The position numbers and the translations under genes are program-made. DNA of 64,000 nucleotides from CALCTE01 sp045585835 (GTDB lineage: Bacteria > Bacillota > Clostridia > Oscillospirales > CAG-272): assembly GCA_045585835.1 (NCBI GenBank), contig JAZMZG010000017.1:153028-217027 (forward strand). Direction: 5' to 3'. The notes under the pieces were generated by a model, which did not search any database, was not told the origin of the DNA, and saw nothing but the letters and a program-made list of their open reading frames with translations. Position 1 is the stretch's first letter. Every line of letters begins with the position of its first letter. Below are positions 34,098 through 43,187 of the stretch, in pieces.

Positions 34098-35588
34098 TCA
34101 GTTAGCTTTGGAGAGCGCCGAGTCGTACAACGAATTGAAATGGCTCTCCGCCTTGCCTTTTCTGCCCGCAACAAAGCTCGAAAGGTCAGTCGAGCCTTTT
34201 GGGAGCAAGGTGCGGAGAAGACTCGAATATCCCACACCCCAACCGTCATAAATATATCCGAAATCGAAGTATACGTTCGGGAAGATATATTTTTCAAGCA
34301 TCTCAAGGCTCTCAAGATCTCTTGTTCCGCTTCCGAAGAGCTGCTGTTCTACGACTGCGGGATAAACCATTCTGTAGGAATAATACGCCATCGTTTCAAG
34401 TATGACGCTCGTTCTTTCGGGGTCTTCATTGTCAATCGGAACGCATATGGTAAGGTGCCAAGGGTCTACCCACGAGCCGTATTGCTCTTGGTTTTCGTCA
34501 AATTTGGGGAGGGGTATAATTCCGAAATTTACACCGTACTCTCGGAGCGCTATAGCGTCGCTTGCGGACGCCACTCTAAACAAGACGCGTCCTTCCGCAA
34601 AAGCATCGAGATACTCCTTGCGTTCAACGTCCATTTTATGTATAACGCCTCTTGAGCCCGTATTGAAAAGAGTGTTGAGCTTTTGTACGATGCTTGCCAT
34701 TCTCGGTGTGTTGACAAGATAGGTCGGTGCATCGTTTTCTCCTTTTTCAACCGTGCTTTGTCTGAAAGCTCCGTACCAAAAATTTATATACGAATGGTCG
34801 TTTGACGTCACCGCTATCAAATCTTCCCCGTCGTAAATTCCGTCGCCGTTGAGGTCTTGCGAAAAATTCTTCGTAAGCTCCGTCATCTTATCGACCGTCC
34901 ACTCGCCGTCCCTTACGAGCTGATATAAATCGGGCAGCTCGTATTCGTTTGCAAGGTCCTTATTAAACAAAATGCAGGCTGCCATCGAATAATATCCGTA
35001 ACAAGAGGAATTTATCGCAAAATACGCCTCGTCAAACATAGAGCAGTTTTCCGTAAAGTTTTGTATCCACCACGGCTTTGAAAGGTCGCAATACTCAAGA
35101 TAATCAAAGGAAAGCACAGCATCTGCAACAATGAGAGCAGCACAAGCAGAGGTGCTGTGTATCGCCGCCGCATCGAATGCGTGGTCGCCCGCAAGCACGC
35201 TGTCGATTATCTTCTGCGCCTGTTTATCCGTATACGTGTTATACTGCTCGGCGGCTATGGTTACGCCGATAACGTCCTTTATGGCAAGATTTCTGTTATA
35301 TATCGCATCGGTTATGGGGTCTCCGTTAGGCGCCTCTCTGACAAAACGGTCGGCTCCCGACGGAGCAGGTGCGAATATAGTAAATTCGTAATCCTTATAA
35401 AATGCGCCGGCGGGAATATCCAACGTTTCTTCGGAAAGCTCTACCTTTATACCTTCGTCTTCGCCGAATGCTTCTCCGTCATCAAACCCTTCTTCGTTTT
35501 CGCCGCCGTCATTTTTGCACGCCGTAAAGCTTGCGCAAGTTAAGAGCAAGGTTAAAACCACAAAAAGTGCAAAAAGCCTCTTTAACAT
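34098..35588 (-). CDS. Orphan extracellular solute-binding lipoprotein
   Basis: The protein has 496 residues from ATG 35588, which has GGAGGAA upstream. The signal peptide ends FTAC, with the lipidated Cys near residue 24, followed by an acidic linker. The rest fits the family 1 (carbohydrate-type) solute-binding fold: DAAAIHST, LFNKDLANEY, and the calcium-loop-like DLNGDGIYDGEDL near residue 245. No ABC permease or ATPase genes are adjacent, so it must share a distant transporter or act as a sensor. It has its own promoter and terminator. Confidence 0.8.
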   Translation of the reverse strand: MLKRLFALFVVLTLLLTCASFTACKNDGGENEEGFDDGEAFGEDEGIKVELSEETLDIPAGAFYKDYEFTIFAPAPSGADRFVREAPNGDPITDAIYNRNLAIKDVIGVTIAAEQYNTYTDKQAQKIIDSVLAGDHAFDAAAIHSTSACAALIVADAVLSFDYLEYCDLSKPWWIQNFTENCSMFDEAYFAINSSCYGYYSMAACILFNKDLANEYELPDLYQLVRDGEWTVDKMTELTKNFSQDLNGDGIYDGEDLIAVTSNDHSYINFWYGAFRQSTVEKGENDAPTYLVNTPRMASIVQKLNTLFNTGSRGVIHKMDVERKEYLDAFAEGRVLFRVASASDAIALREYGVNFGIIPLPKFDENQEQYGSWVDPWHLTICVPIDNEDPERTSVILETMAYYSYRMVYPAVVEQQLFGSGTRDLESLEMLEKYIFPNVYFDFGYIYDGWGVGYSSLLRTLLPKGSTDLSSFVAGRKGKAESHFNSLYDSALSKAN

Positions 35589-35615
35589 AAGTTCCTCCAA
35601 AAATTCCTTTTTGTA

Positions 35616-35644
35616 ATTATACCATCTATTTATCGAACTTTCAA
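35616..35644 (-). promoter_or_regulatory. Sigma-A-type promoter for the solute-binding lipoprotein
   Basis: Minus strand: TTGAAA, 17-base spacer, TATAAT, 27 bases before the ATG. Confidence 0.65.
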
Positions 35645-35897
35645 TACATTCCGCCTTTTTATCTTAAAGAACCGATTTTTTATCAAGCACCGAGCTGTGT
35701 TAATTTATGCACCATTTTGTATATTTTTGCGTATTTTGACATTTATCGACCGAGTTCCTCAATTCTCGACAAAAGCATTTTAAAGCGAAAATTGTCGTAA
35801 TTTTGTGTAGTAAAATCTAAAATTGCTTATAGGAGTTCACAAAAAATTAATATATAGGTGGTATATTTATTTCACAAAATACACTTTGGAGTTTTTT
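35645..35897. other. Divergent intergenic region without a clear gene
   Basis: About 250 AT-rich bases between divergent genes. A TTGACA at about 35737 has only a poor -10 (TCAATT) at 17 bases. No RNA gene, riboswitch or strong hairpin is seen. Confidence 0.5.
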
Positions 35898-38873
35898 ATG
35901 CTGAAATTAAAAAATATTGTTAAAGAATACGGCGTCGGCGAAGACAAGGTAAAAGCGCTTTGCGGCGTAAGTCTTGAGTTCAGAAAAAGCGAGTTTGTTT
36001 CCGTGCTCGGTCCCTCGGGATGCGGAAAAACGACGCTTTTGAATATTATCGGAGGTCTTGACAGATACACAAGCGGCGACCTCGTTATTTCAAACCGCTC
36101 TACCAAGGAATACAGCTCGGGGGATTGGGATACGTACAGAAACCACTCCGTCGGTTTTGTTTTTCAAAGCTACAACCTTATCCCGCATCAAAGCGTTCTT
36201 GCTAACGTAGAGCTTGCGCTGACCCTTTCGGGAGTTTCGAAATCTCAAAGACGCAAAAGGGCAAAAGAAGCGCTTGAAAGCGTAGGACTCGGCGATCAGC
36301 TTCACAAGAAGCCAAATCAAATGTCGGGCGGACAAATGCAGAGAGTTGCCATAGCAAGAGCATTGGTGAACGACCCCGAAATACTGCTTGCAGACGAGCC
36401 TACGGGCGCACTCGACAGCACGACGAGCGTACAGATAATGGATATCTTAAAAGAGATAGCAAAAGACCGTCTTGTAATTATGGTAACGCATAACCCCGAG
36501 CTTGCAAACGCTTATTCCACAAGAATAATCAAGCTTTTGGACGGTGCGGTAATAAGCGACAGCAACCCCTACGAAAGCAAGCAAGGCGCCGCAGTGCCCG
36601 ATAACAAAAAGAAAAAGTCAATGTCGTTTTTCACCGCCCTCTCCCTTTCATTAAACAACCTTATGACGAAAAAGGGCAGAACCTTTATGATATCGTTTGC
36701 GGGCTCTATAGGTATCATAGGAATTGCGCTTATACTGTCGGTTTCGACGGGCGTGCAAAACTACATCGACAGAGTGCAAGAGGACACCCTCTCTTCCTAT
36801 CCGATAACCATTGAAGCGGAAAGCGCCGATATGGGCGCTATGATAAGCGCTCTTATGGAGGTATCCCCCTCCCAAAGCGAAGACAGCGAGCAAACAAGCC
36901 GACCGGACGATACGGTAAAGGTCAATTCCGTGCTGTATGAGCTTATGAATACGGCAAACTCTCTCGAAACGGAAAAAAATAACCTAAAAAGCTTCAAGGA
37001 GTTTATCGAATCAAGCGAAGAATTTAATAAATATGCAAGCGCCGTGCAATACAAATACGATACCGCTATGGACGTATACGTCAAGGACCCTGACGGAAAG
37101 ATAGTAAAAGCGGACATTATGAGCCTCATGGAGAAGGTATACGGCGATATGGGAATAAACATAAGCTCCTTCGATATGGGTGCAAATCCTATGGCAAGCT
37201 ATTTTATGGGCTATAACGTATGGGAGCAGCTGCTCTCGGGAAAAGACGGGGAGCTTATAAACCCGATTTTGACACAACAGTACGAGCTTGTAAGAGGCAA
37301 TTGGCCTACGGAAGCGGGCGAGGCAGTCTTAATAGTAAACGAAAACAACGAGATAAGCGACCTTGCACTTTACTGCCTCGGATTGCAAACGGCGGACCAA
37401 ATAAGCAAGCGTATGGCAGATGCGATGAAAAGCGAGCAGGTGGACACGGAAAATCTCGGACAGTGGAGCTGCGATGAGCTTATCGGGCTTGAATTTAAAA
37501 TAATACTTCCGACCGACAGCTACCAAAAGCAATCGGGCGCTTACGTTGACCTTCGCGAAAGCGACAGCGGTCTTTCATACCTTTATTCGTCGGAAAAAGC
37601 CGTGAGCGTAAAAATATCGGCTATAGTACGCCCCTCCGACGATGCGGTTGCGGGTATGTTAAGCGGTACTATCGGATATACGGGCGCACTTACGGATATA
37701 CTTCTTGAAAAAGTTGAAGAAAGCGAGATAATCAAGGCGCAGAAGGAAAATCTCGAAACTGACGTTATAAACGGCTTAAAATTTGAGACCGAGGAAGATA
37801 AAAATATGGCGGACGAGGCAAAAGCCGAAGAAGCGAAAGCATATCTCGGCACGCTGAATGAAGACGGTCTTTTTGAAATATATTTTAAAATTAAGACAAC
37901 ACCTACGGCAGAATACCTCGAAAATACGGCAAACGAATACGTTATGTCAATGACTGTGGAGCAGCTTCGCCTTGCAATGCTTGAAGCATATAAAAACGAT
38001 ATGGGTATAGACGATTTCTCGTCCGTGGAAGAATATATAAACGGACTTTCGGACCAAGAGATACAAAGCTATGCGATAAGCGCAGCTATGGAAAAAATCG
38101 CCGAAGAATATAAAGTGCAGACGGAAGCCGCACTTTCGGCTGTGCCAAAGCAAAACCTCGTTATGATGTTTACGGAGGAAATGAAATCGTATACAAGCTC
38201 CGACTTTGCGAAAATATACGATTCGTATATGCCCAAAAACCGCTCCGAAAGGACATACGACGAAGTACTGAAGCTTCTCGGAAACGTCGACAAAGCGCAT
38301 CCTTCGGCTATAAACATATACACTGCGACCTTTGAGGATAAGGACGAGATAGCAAGGATAATAGAGGACTACAACAATTCTCTCGGTAAGGAAAACGAGG
38401 AGGATAAGATAAGTTACACGGACTACGTGGGACTTTTGATGTCCTCCGTATCAACGGTCATAAGCGCCATATCATACGTTCTTATTGCTTTTGTTGCAAT
38501 CTCCCTTGTCGTATCGTCGATTATGATAGGAATCATCACATATATTTCCGTTTTGGAACGCACCAAAGAGATCGGTATACTCCGCTCCATCGGTGCCTCC
38601 AAGAAGGATATTGCCAGAGTGTTCAACGCAGAAACCATAAGCGTGGGATTTGCGGCGGGCCTTATCGGAATTGCGGTGACGCTTTTGCTGCTCATACCGA
38701 TAAATCTTATTTTGAATCACTTTACGGGAATAGAGATCTTGAGAGCATCTCTCCCCGTCGAAGGAGCAATAATCCTCGTTGCGATAAGTATGCTTCTCAC
38801 GTTCATAGCAGGTCTTATACCCGCAAAGTTTGCTGCAAACAAAGACCCCGTAATAGCGCTCAGAACGGAATAA
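35898..38873 (+). CDS. ABC transporter, ATPase fused to FtsX/MacB-type permease with large outer domain
   Basis: The protein has 991 residues from ATG 35898 (TTGGAG upstream). Residues 1-~225 are a LolD/MacB-type ATPase: Walker A GPSGCGKTT, signature MSGGQMQR, Walker B LLADEPTGALD. A membrane helix near 270-290 is followed by a ~540-residue extracytoplasmic domain, then three C-terminal helices with the FtsX signature (ERTKEIGILRSIGASKKDI). Such proteins work by mechanotransmission, exporting peptides or antibiotics or controlling envelope enzymes, rather than moving solute through a channel. No partner accessory protein or two-component system is adjacent. A terminator follows. Confidence 0.88.
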   Translation: MLKLKNIVKEYGVGEDKVKALCGVSLEFRKSEFVSVLGPSGCGKTTLLNIIGGLDRYTSGDLVISNRSTKEYSSGDWDTYRNHSVGFVFQSYNLIPHQSVLANVELALTLSGVSKSQRRKRAKEALESVGLGDQLHKKPNQMSGGQMQRVAIARALVNDPEILLADEPTGALDSTTSVQIMDILKEIAKDRLVIMVTHNPELANAYSTRIIKLLDGAVISDSNPYESKQGAAVPDNKKKKSMSFFTALSLSLNNLMTKKGRTFMISFAGSIGIIGIALILSVSTGVQNYIDRVQEDTLSSYPITIEAESADMGAMISALMEVSPSQSEDSEQTSRPDDTVKVNSVLYELMNTANSLETEKNNLKSFKEFIESSEEFNKYASAVQYKYDTAMDVYVKDPDGKIVKADIMSLMEKVYGDMGINISSFDMGANPMASYFMGYNVWEQLLSGKDGELINPILTQQYELVRGNWPTEAGEAVLIVNENNEISDLALYCLGLQTADQISKRMADAMKSEQVDTENLGQWSCDELIGLEFKIILPTDSYQKQSGAYVDLRESDSGLSYLYSSEKAVSVKISAIVRPSDDAVAGMLSGTIGYTGALTDILLEKVEESEIIKAQKENLETDVINGLKFETEEDKNMADEAKAEEAKAYLGTLNEDGLFEIYFKIKTTPTAEYLENTANEYVMSMTVEQLRLAMLEAYKNDMGIDDFSSVEEYINGLSDQEIQSYAISAAMEKIAEEYKVQTEAALSAVPKQNLVMMFTEEMKSYTSSDFAKIYDSYMPKNRSERTYDEVLKLLGNVDKAHPSAINIYTATFEDKDEIARIIEDYNNSLGKENEEDKISYTDYVGLLMSSVSTVISAISYVLIAFVAISLVVSSIMIGIITYISVLERTKEIGILRSIGASKKDIARVFNAETISVGFAAGLIGIAVTLLLLIPINLILNHFTGIEILRASLPVEGAIILVAISMLLTFIAGLIPAKFAANKDPVIALRTE

Positions 38874-38879
38874 AAATAC

Positions 38880-38917
38880 AAAAACGGTGTGCGATCTTTC
38901 GCACACCGTTTTTTATA
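38880..38917. terminator. Bidirectional terminator
   Basis: Stem AAAACGGTGTGCGA/TCGCACACCGTTTT, 4-base loop, T run on the right and A run on the left. It is shared by the ABC transporter gene and the convergent Cys-rich miniprotein gene. Confidence 0.9.
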
Positions 38918-38922
38918 AAGCG

Positions 38923-39117
38923 TTAAATGTCCGCTTTCCCGTCGTAGATTTCGCACACGGGAGCAGACGGTCTTATTTTAAGCAGGTCAAAGCGGTATTT
39001 TCCGCATTTTCCGTTTTCCGAAACAGGCCCTTTATGCTCGCAATAGCACTCACCGTTATGCACAAGATATACCAAGTGGACACAGGTGCCGCACGCCTTC
39101 ACATACTCGCTTCTCAT
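38923..39117 (-). CDS. Cysteine-rich miniprotein, probable metal-binding
   Basis: The protein has 64 residues, ATG 39117 with a strong GGGAGG site. It has six cysteines in the order C-x2-C, C-x-C, C and C (ACGTC, ECYCEH, GKCGKY, PVCEIY) with two His, suggesting a zinc or Fe-S site. No signal peptide is present. It has its own promoter, ribosome binding site and terminator, which is strong evidence that this short frame is real. It resembles the many small Cys-rich proteins of Clostridia; function is unknown. Confidence 0.7.
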   Translation of the reverse strand: MRSEYVKACGTCVHLVYLVHNGECYCEHKGPVSENGKCGKYRFDLLKIRPSAPVCEIYDGKADI

Positions 39118-39147
39118 TTTGTCCTCCCGTTTGATTTGCTTTAGTTT

Positions 39148-39176
39148 ATTTTATCACACGGCTCTATGCTTGTAAA
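39148..39176 (-). promoter_or_regulatory. Sigma-A-type promoter for the Cys-rich miniprotein
   Basis: Minus strand: TTTACA, 17-base spacer, TAAAAT, 31 bases before the ATG at 39117. Confidence 0.55.
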
Positions 39177-39303
39177 GTACCTTTATTTATCTTTTTTGCT
39201 CAAACAAGGCCGCTTTTTGTCAATAAGTTGTGCACAATACGAGCCTTTTCTCCATTTTCTCGGCTTATAATAGTGTAGGAGAAATTTTGTGAAAGGACAA
39301 GCT

Positions 39304-40128
39304 ATGATACACATAAAAAAAGACAAATGCAAAGATAAACTGCTCAATATACCCACGAAATTGATACTGACGGGAGAAAATCCAATAAGGGAAAATTTCG
39401 ATGAAGAGGAGCTTTCGCGCCTTGCTGACAGTATAAGGCGGCACGGACTTTTACAGCCTTTAAAAGTCAAAGCCGTAAGCGACCTTTCCGGTGCTACGGT
39501 ATACGAGCTTATTTCGGGAAGGCGCAGGCTCAGAGCTTGTAAGCTTCTGTGTATACCGTCCGTTGCCTGCATTGTAAGCAGCTTTGACGAAAAGGACTGC
39601 TTGGAAATAGCACTTTGCGAAAATTTGGTCAAAAGCGATCTTAATATGTTCGAGCAAGCCGAAGCAATATCGAATCTTATGAAGACCTCAATGCTTTCCG
39701 CAAAGCAAGTTGCAGAGCATTTGTCGGTGAGCGAAGGATACGTTGCAAAAAAGCTAAATCTCTTAAGCTTTCAAAAGCACGAAAGACAGCTTGTTTTATA
39801 TGCGGGACTTGACGAAAATCAAGCTTTGAGCCTTGTTAAAATGCAAAGTGCAGATAAAAGATTAAGGATACTGAACGCCATAATTGAGGGGCGTCCGAGC
39901 TTATCGCAAGGTGATGATTACATAAACGGATTTACCGAAGAAAAACAAGGTAAAGACACGGAAATCAAGCAACAGATAAAGCCCGTCTTAAAGGATAGGC
40001 GTATATTTGTAAACACAATAGAAAAAGCGGTCACGACCTTGCGCTCGGGCGGTATCAACGTCGATTTTGAAAAATGCGAAAACGGTGCAGGTGAACTGAT
40101 AATGACCATAAAGCTCGCACCGTCTTAA
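39304..40128 (+). CDS. Orphan ParB/Noc-like DNA-binding protein
   Basis: The protein has 274 residues from ATG 39304 (AAAGGAC upstream). The ParB N domain shows the CTP-binding box as GRRRLRA (usually GERRxRA), then ENLVKSDLNMFEQA, then a helix-turn-helix (SAKQVAEHLSVSEGYVAKKL). The C-terminal ~70 residues differ from classical ParB dimerisation domains. No parA, rsmG or mnmG is adjacent, so it is not in the usual chromosomal par or noc locus. It may be a second ParB-type factor or a transcriptional regulator of nearby genes. It is followed by a promoter for the exported-protein operon. Confidence 0.85.
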   Translation: MIHIKKDKCKDKLLNIPTKLILTGENPIRENFDEEELSRLADSIRRHGLLQPLKVKAVSDLSGATVYELISGRRRLRACKLLCIPSVACIVSSFDEKDCLEIALCENLVKSDLNMFEQAEAISNLMKTSMLSAKQVAEHLSVSEGYVAKKLNLLSFQKHERQLVLYAGLDENQALSLVKMQSADKRLRILNAIIEGRPSLSQGDDYINGFTEEKQGKDTEIKQQIKPVLKDRRIFVNTIEKAVTTLRSGGINVDFEKCENGAGELIMTIKLAPS

Positions 40129-40158
40129 AGTGCTTGTCCCATTGGTGCTTATTTACTC

Positions 40159-40187
40159 TTGATTTTATGTTTATTAAGGTGTATAAT
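40159..40187 (+). promoter_or_regulatory. Sigma-A-type promoter of the exported-protein/htpG operon
   Basis: TTGATT, 17-base spacer, TATAAT, 32 bases before the ATG at 40220. Confidence 0.6.
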
Positions 40188-40219
40188 ATAACATAAATAA
40201 AGCACTGACGGAGAAGTTT

Positions 40220-41206
40220 ATGAAAAAAATTATTGCTATTTTTACTGTGGTTGCTTGTGTTTTAGTCTTTTTATGCGCTTGCAAAGCAAAAAAGACGGAG
40301 CTTTTACCCGACGAGTCCAAAGAAACCTTCGGCGACTCACAGACAGAAAATAACGAGGACAAAAACGAAAACGATACGCAGACCGACGTAAACGTAAACG
40401 GCGAAAACGGAAATGATACGCAGACCGACGTAAACGAAAACGGCGAAAACGGTGAAAACGGCGGCGAAAACGGCGGTGAAAACGGCGGTGAAGATACCGA
40501 GCCGTTGCCCGATACGCCAAAAGTCGAATACGTACAGCCGACAAGCTTTGCAAAGGCTTATTCGAACGTATCGGCGCTTCGAAACTCATTTTACGATATC
40601 CTCTCCGCCTCCTTGACCGCTGCGGGTGAATCTTCGCAATTGCTTTTGGATACATACGAGGTAATGAGCGGTGAGTCAAGCTTCGTTGCCATATCGACTT
40701 GTCAAAGCGGCTCGGACGATACTCTGAAAACGACGCTTTCGGCAAACGGCTATAAAGACGTAAACGTGAGCAGGACCGAAAAAGGCGAATACAACATCAC
40801 CTTAAAGGTCGACGTTTCGGACAGCCTTAGTTTCGAAGAGGTCTACACGGACGGTTCGTTCTACGTGTATTACGACGTTGCCGACGATAGCTTCACTTGC
40901 AAATATACCGTTTCGGGAATAGGCACGGAAAAGTTCCGCGCAAAAAGAATAGAGGGCGGATATATTGCCGATTATCTGTCTTCCGAGGGTAAATATTTGC
41001 GATTTATACTTATGGACGACCATACCGGCAAGGCTCTTTTTTACGAGCAGTCACAAGCGCCGGAGCTGCTTCCCGATTCCAAGGAGGGCTTTGACGCAGA
41101 GGGTTATTATACCTTCTACGAGATCACCGAGGACAGATTCCACGCAATACATTACGGCGTAGAGCACACTTATTATAAAGTTTTACCCGAAAGTTTGAAA
41201 GGTTAA
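40220..41206 (+). CDS. Lipoprotein with Asn/Gly/Glu-rich linker
   Basis: The protein has 328 residues. The signal peptide ends LCAC, with Cys21 the likely lipidation site. Residues ~50-95 are low-complexity, with two copies of NDTQTDVN and several NGEN/GGEN units. The C-terminal ~220 residues form a beta-rich domain of unknown family (strands such as FYVYYDV, FTCKYTVSGI and RFILMDD). It resembles in style the lipoprotein at 4191-4922. It begins an operon with two more exported proteins and htpG; the next gene starts 2 bases after its stop. Confidence 0.7.
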   Translation: MKKIIAIFTVVACVLVFLCACKAKKTELLPDESKETFGDSQTENNEDKNENDTQTDVNVNGENGNDTQTDVNENGENGENGGENGGENGGEDTEPLPDTPKVEYVQPTSFAKAYSNVSALRNSFYDILSASLTAAGESSQLLLDTYEVMSGESSFVAISTCQSGSDDTLKTTLSANGYKDVNVSRTEKGEYNITLKVDVSDSLSFEEVYTDGSFYVYYDVADDSFTCKYTVSGIGTEKFRAKRIEGGYIADYLSSEGKYLRFILMDDHTGKALFYEQSQAPELLPDSKEGFDAEGYYTFYEITEDRFHAIHYGVEHTYYKVLPESLKG

Positions 41207-41208
41207 AG

Positions 41209-42678
41209 ATGAAAAAAAGAATAATACTCGTCATTCTTGCGGTGCTCTGCTTTGCTTCTGCCATAAGCGCATTTGCAATAACCGTGGAAAGACCCGAAAA
41301 TTATATTTGGATACTCGAAACCTCAGGCGAAGGAAAAACGGAGCTGAAAAATCCCCGCACGAGCGGAGTGACCGTAAATTTCGATTTCAATATGAGATAC
41401 GTGAGCCTTTCGGGAAGCTCCCTTACGGACACGGAGGTTCCCACGAGATTTACGGGAGCCGCCGTATTGGATATGGAATACGACTTTGCAACCGTGCCAA
41501 AAATAAAAAATCTTGTTCAGGAAATGAGCTCGGTCGTGCCGGGGTCGCTTACTTCCTACGCAAGCTGCCGCACTCAAAACGAGCTTGCAAACTTTGTGCT
41601 CGGCTATAACGGAGCTATATCCACAAAGCTCGAAATGAGCTCTGCGCAAACAAACCTCGGCGATTCCGAATACCTCATAAACGCCTTGGGAAATTACCAT
41701 TCGGGCGCTGTCCCCGGCATAGAAGGGGAAAATAACTTAACGAATATCGCCACCGTCAACATAAATGCGGATTCAAAAGAATTCGAGATAGGAAAAGGCA
41801 CAGACTACGGCGTACGCTCCGTGGCGGTACTCGTGACGGTACACGCAAGTCCTTACGAGGAGGATACGTACTCTTTTGAGCTGACGGGCACTTTGAAGAG
41901 AGTCGTATATTCTCCCGAAAATCTTTACAGCATTTTTATATCTCCGTCGGCAAAGCCGCTACCCGTTATAAGCTCCTTCGGAGAGGACGAGCTTAAAAGC
42001 TTGGATATCTCCGCCTCCATCTCAAGACTCAAAGCATTCTTAACGGGCAGTGTTTATTGGCCGCTTGACCTACCCGCCTCTTTGCCGGAATTTGACGAAG
42101 CGGATAAGGTCACGAGCGTCACTTCGTCAAACGGTGCGGTAATAATCGAAGCGCAAAGCACTTGGTCGCAATACAACAAATACAGAAAGCGCTTGCTTGA
42201 TACGGACGGATATTACACAGACGGTGTAGATATATACTCAAAGGATTGCTACATAAAATTCATAACCGAAAGCCAAGCAAGAGATACGGTGAAAGTAACT
42301 CTCGAAATATATCTTCCCGCAAAAACAAATTGGCTTGAGGGATTTGAGCTGTTCCCCGTTTTCAAATACGGAACGATATTGAAAACGCCCTCGGGAGAGG
42401 GTATGCCAAAGAAAGACGAAAACGCTTGGATGAACGTACTTGTATACGGTGCGGATGAAGCGTCCTTCGTTTCCTACGGCAAGGAGCTTGAAGCAAAGGG
42501 CTTTGTATACGACCTTGACGAATACATCTTCACCTCCAAGGACGGCTACAGATACAGCTTCTCCATGGCGGATTTCGGTGACGAATTCGGTGACGGAAAG
42601 CTCTTGACCTTCTATATCTCCGAAGCGAAAACAGAGGCGGAAGACGCAAATACGGGAGCCGAGGAGGAACAGAAATGA
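41209..42678 (+). CDS. Secreted protein of unknown function
   Basis: The protein has 489 residues with a signal peptide (cleavage likely after ISAFA). The mature part is beta-rich in its first half and mixed alpha/beta in its second, with no recognised domain or catalytic motif. It ends in an acidic tail. It starts 2 bases after the lipoprotein stop, and its own stop overlaps the next start (ATGA). With both neighbours it may form a surface complex. Confidence 0.7.
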   Translation: MKKRIILVILAVLCFASAISAFAITVERPENYIWILETSGEGKTELKNPRTSGVTVNFDFNMRYVSLSGSSLTDTEVPTRFTGAAVLDMEYDFATVPKIKNLVQEMSSVVPGSLTSYASCRTQNELANFVLGYNGAISTKLEMSSAQTNLGDSEYLINALGNYHSGAVPGIEGENNLTNIATVNINADSKEFEIGKGTDYGVRSVAVLVTVHASPYEEDTYSFELTGTLKRVVYSPENLYSIFISPSAKPLPVISSFGEDELKSLDISASISRLKAFLTGSVYWPLDLPASLPEFDEADKVTSVTSSNGAVIIEAQSTWSQYNKYRKRLLDTDGYYTDGVDIYSKDCYIKFITESQARDTVKVTLEIYLPAKTNWLEGFELFPVFKYGTILKTPSGEGMPKKDENAWMNVLVYGADEASFVSYGKELEAKGFVYDLDEYIFTSKDGYRYSFSMADFGDEFGDGKLLTFYISEAKTEAEDANTGAEEEQK

Positions 42679-43154
42679 AAAAGCTTGTAGTTTCGTTATT
42701 GCTCCTTTCACTCGTTTGTATAGGCGTCGCAGCATCCGCATTCCCTGAAAATTGGAGCGACATTGACAGAGAAAATTTCAAAACCGTGTACGGTGATACG
42801 GATATAAAGGAATTTTTCGAAGTGGCAAATTTGGAAGAATATTCCACCGACGCAGTCATTGATTTTTTGAAGTTAAAGCAGGGTATTATTGCTCCGGGAC
42901 TGATTACGGACGACGAGGGTTATCTTGTAGACGCCAAAAAGCTGGAGCTTGCGCTTGAAGAAGAAAAAAAGCGTCAAGATGAGCTTTTGGCAAATAAAAA
43001 CGAGCAAGAGGCACGTCCCGTGATAACCGTTCCGACCGCTCCCTTGGAAAAGCAAGAGCAGGTTTCCTTAAAGACCAACGTAATAATAGCCGTGTGCGCT
43101 ATTTTATTCGGCGGCGTTTTCGCCGTTGCCGTAACGGGCAAAAAGAAAAAATAA
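42675..43154 (+). CDS. Exported protein with C-terminal membrane anchor
   Basis: The protein has 159 residues with a signal peptide (cleavage after AASA). A ~100-residue outer part includes a Lys/Glu-rich likely coiled coil (residues ~90-115). One C-terminal helix with a KKKK tail acts as a membrane anchor. It overlaps the preceding gene by ATGA, so the two are made together. The function is unknown; it could tether the larger secreted protein to the membrane. Confidence 0.65.
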   Translation: MKKLVVSLLLLSLVCIGVAASAFPENWSDIDRENFKTVYGDTDIKEFFEVANLEEYSTDAVIDFLKLKQGIIAPGLITDDEGYLVDAKKLELALEEEKKRQDELLANKNEQEARPVITVPTAPLEKQEQVSLKTNVIIAVCAILFGGVFAVAVTGKKKK

Positions 43155-43187
43155 GCTGCAATTTTCCCAATGAAAGAAGGATAAAAA

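Noticed and set aside
39228..39237. Palindrome TTGTGCACAA before the ParB-like gene as an operator
   Set aside because: It is a single short palindrome with no second copy nearby; chance is a good explanation.
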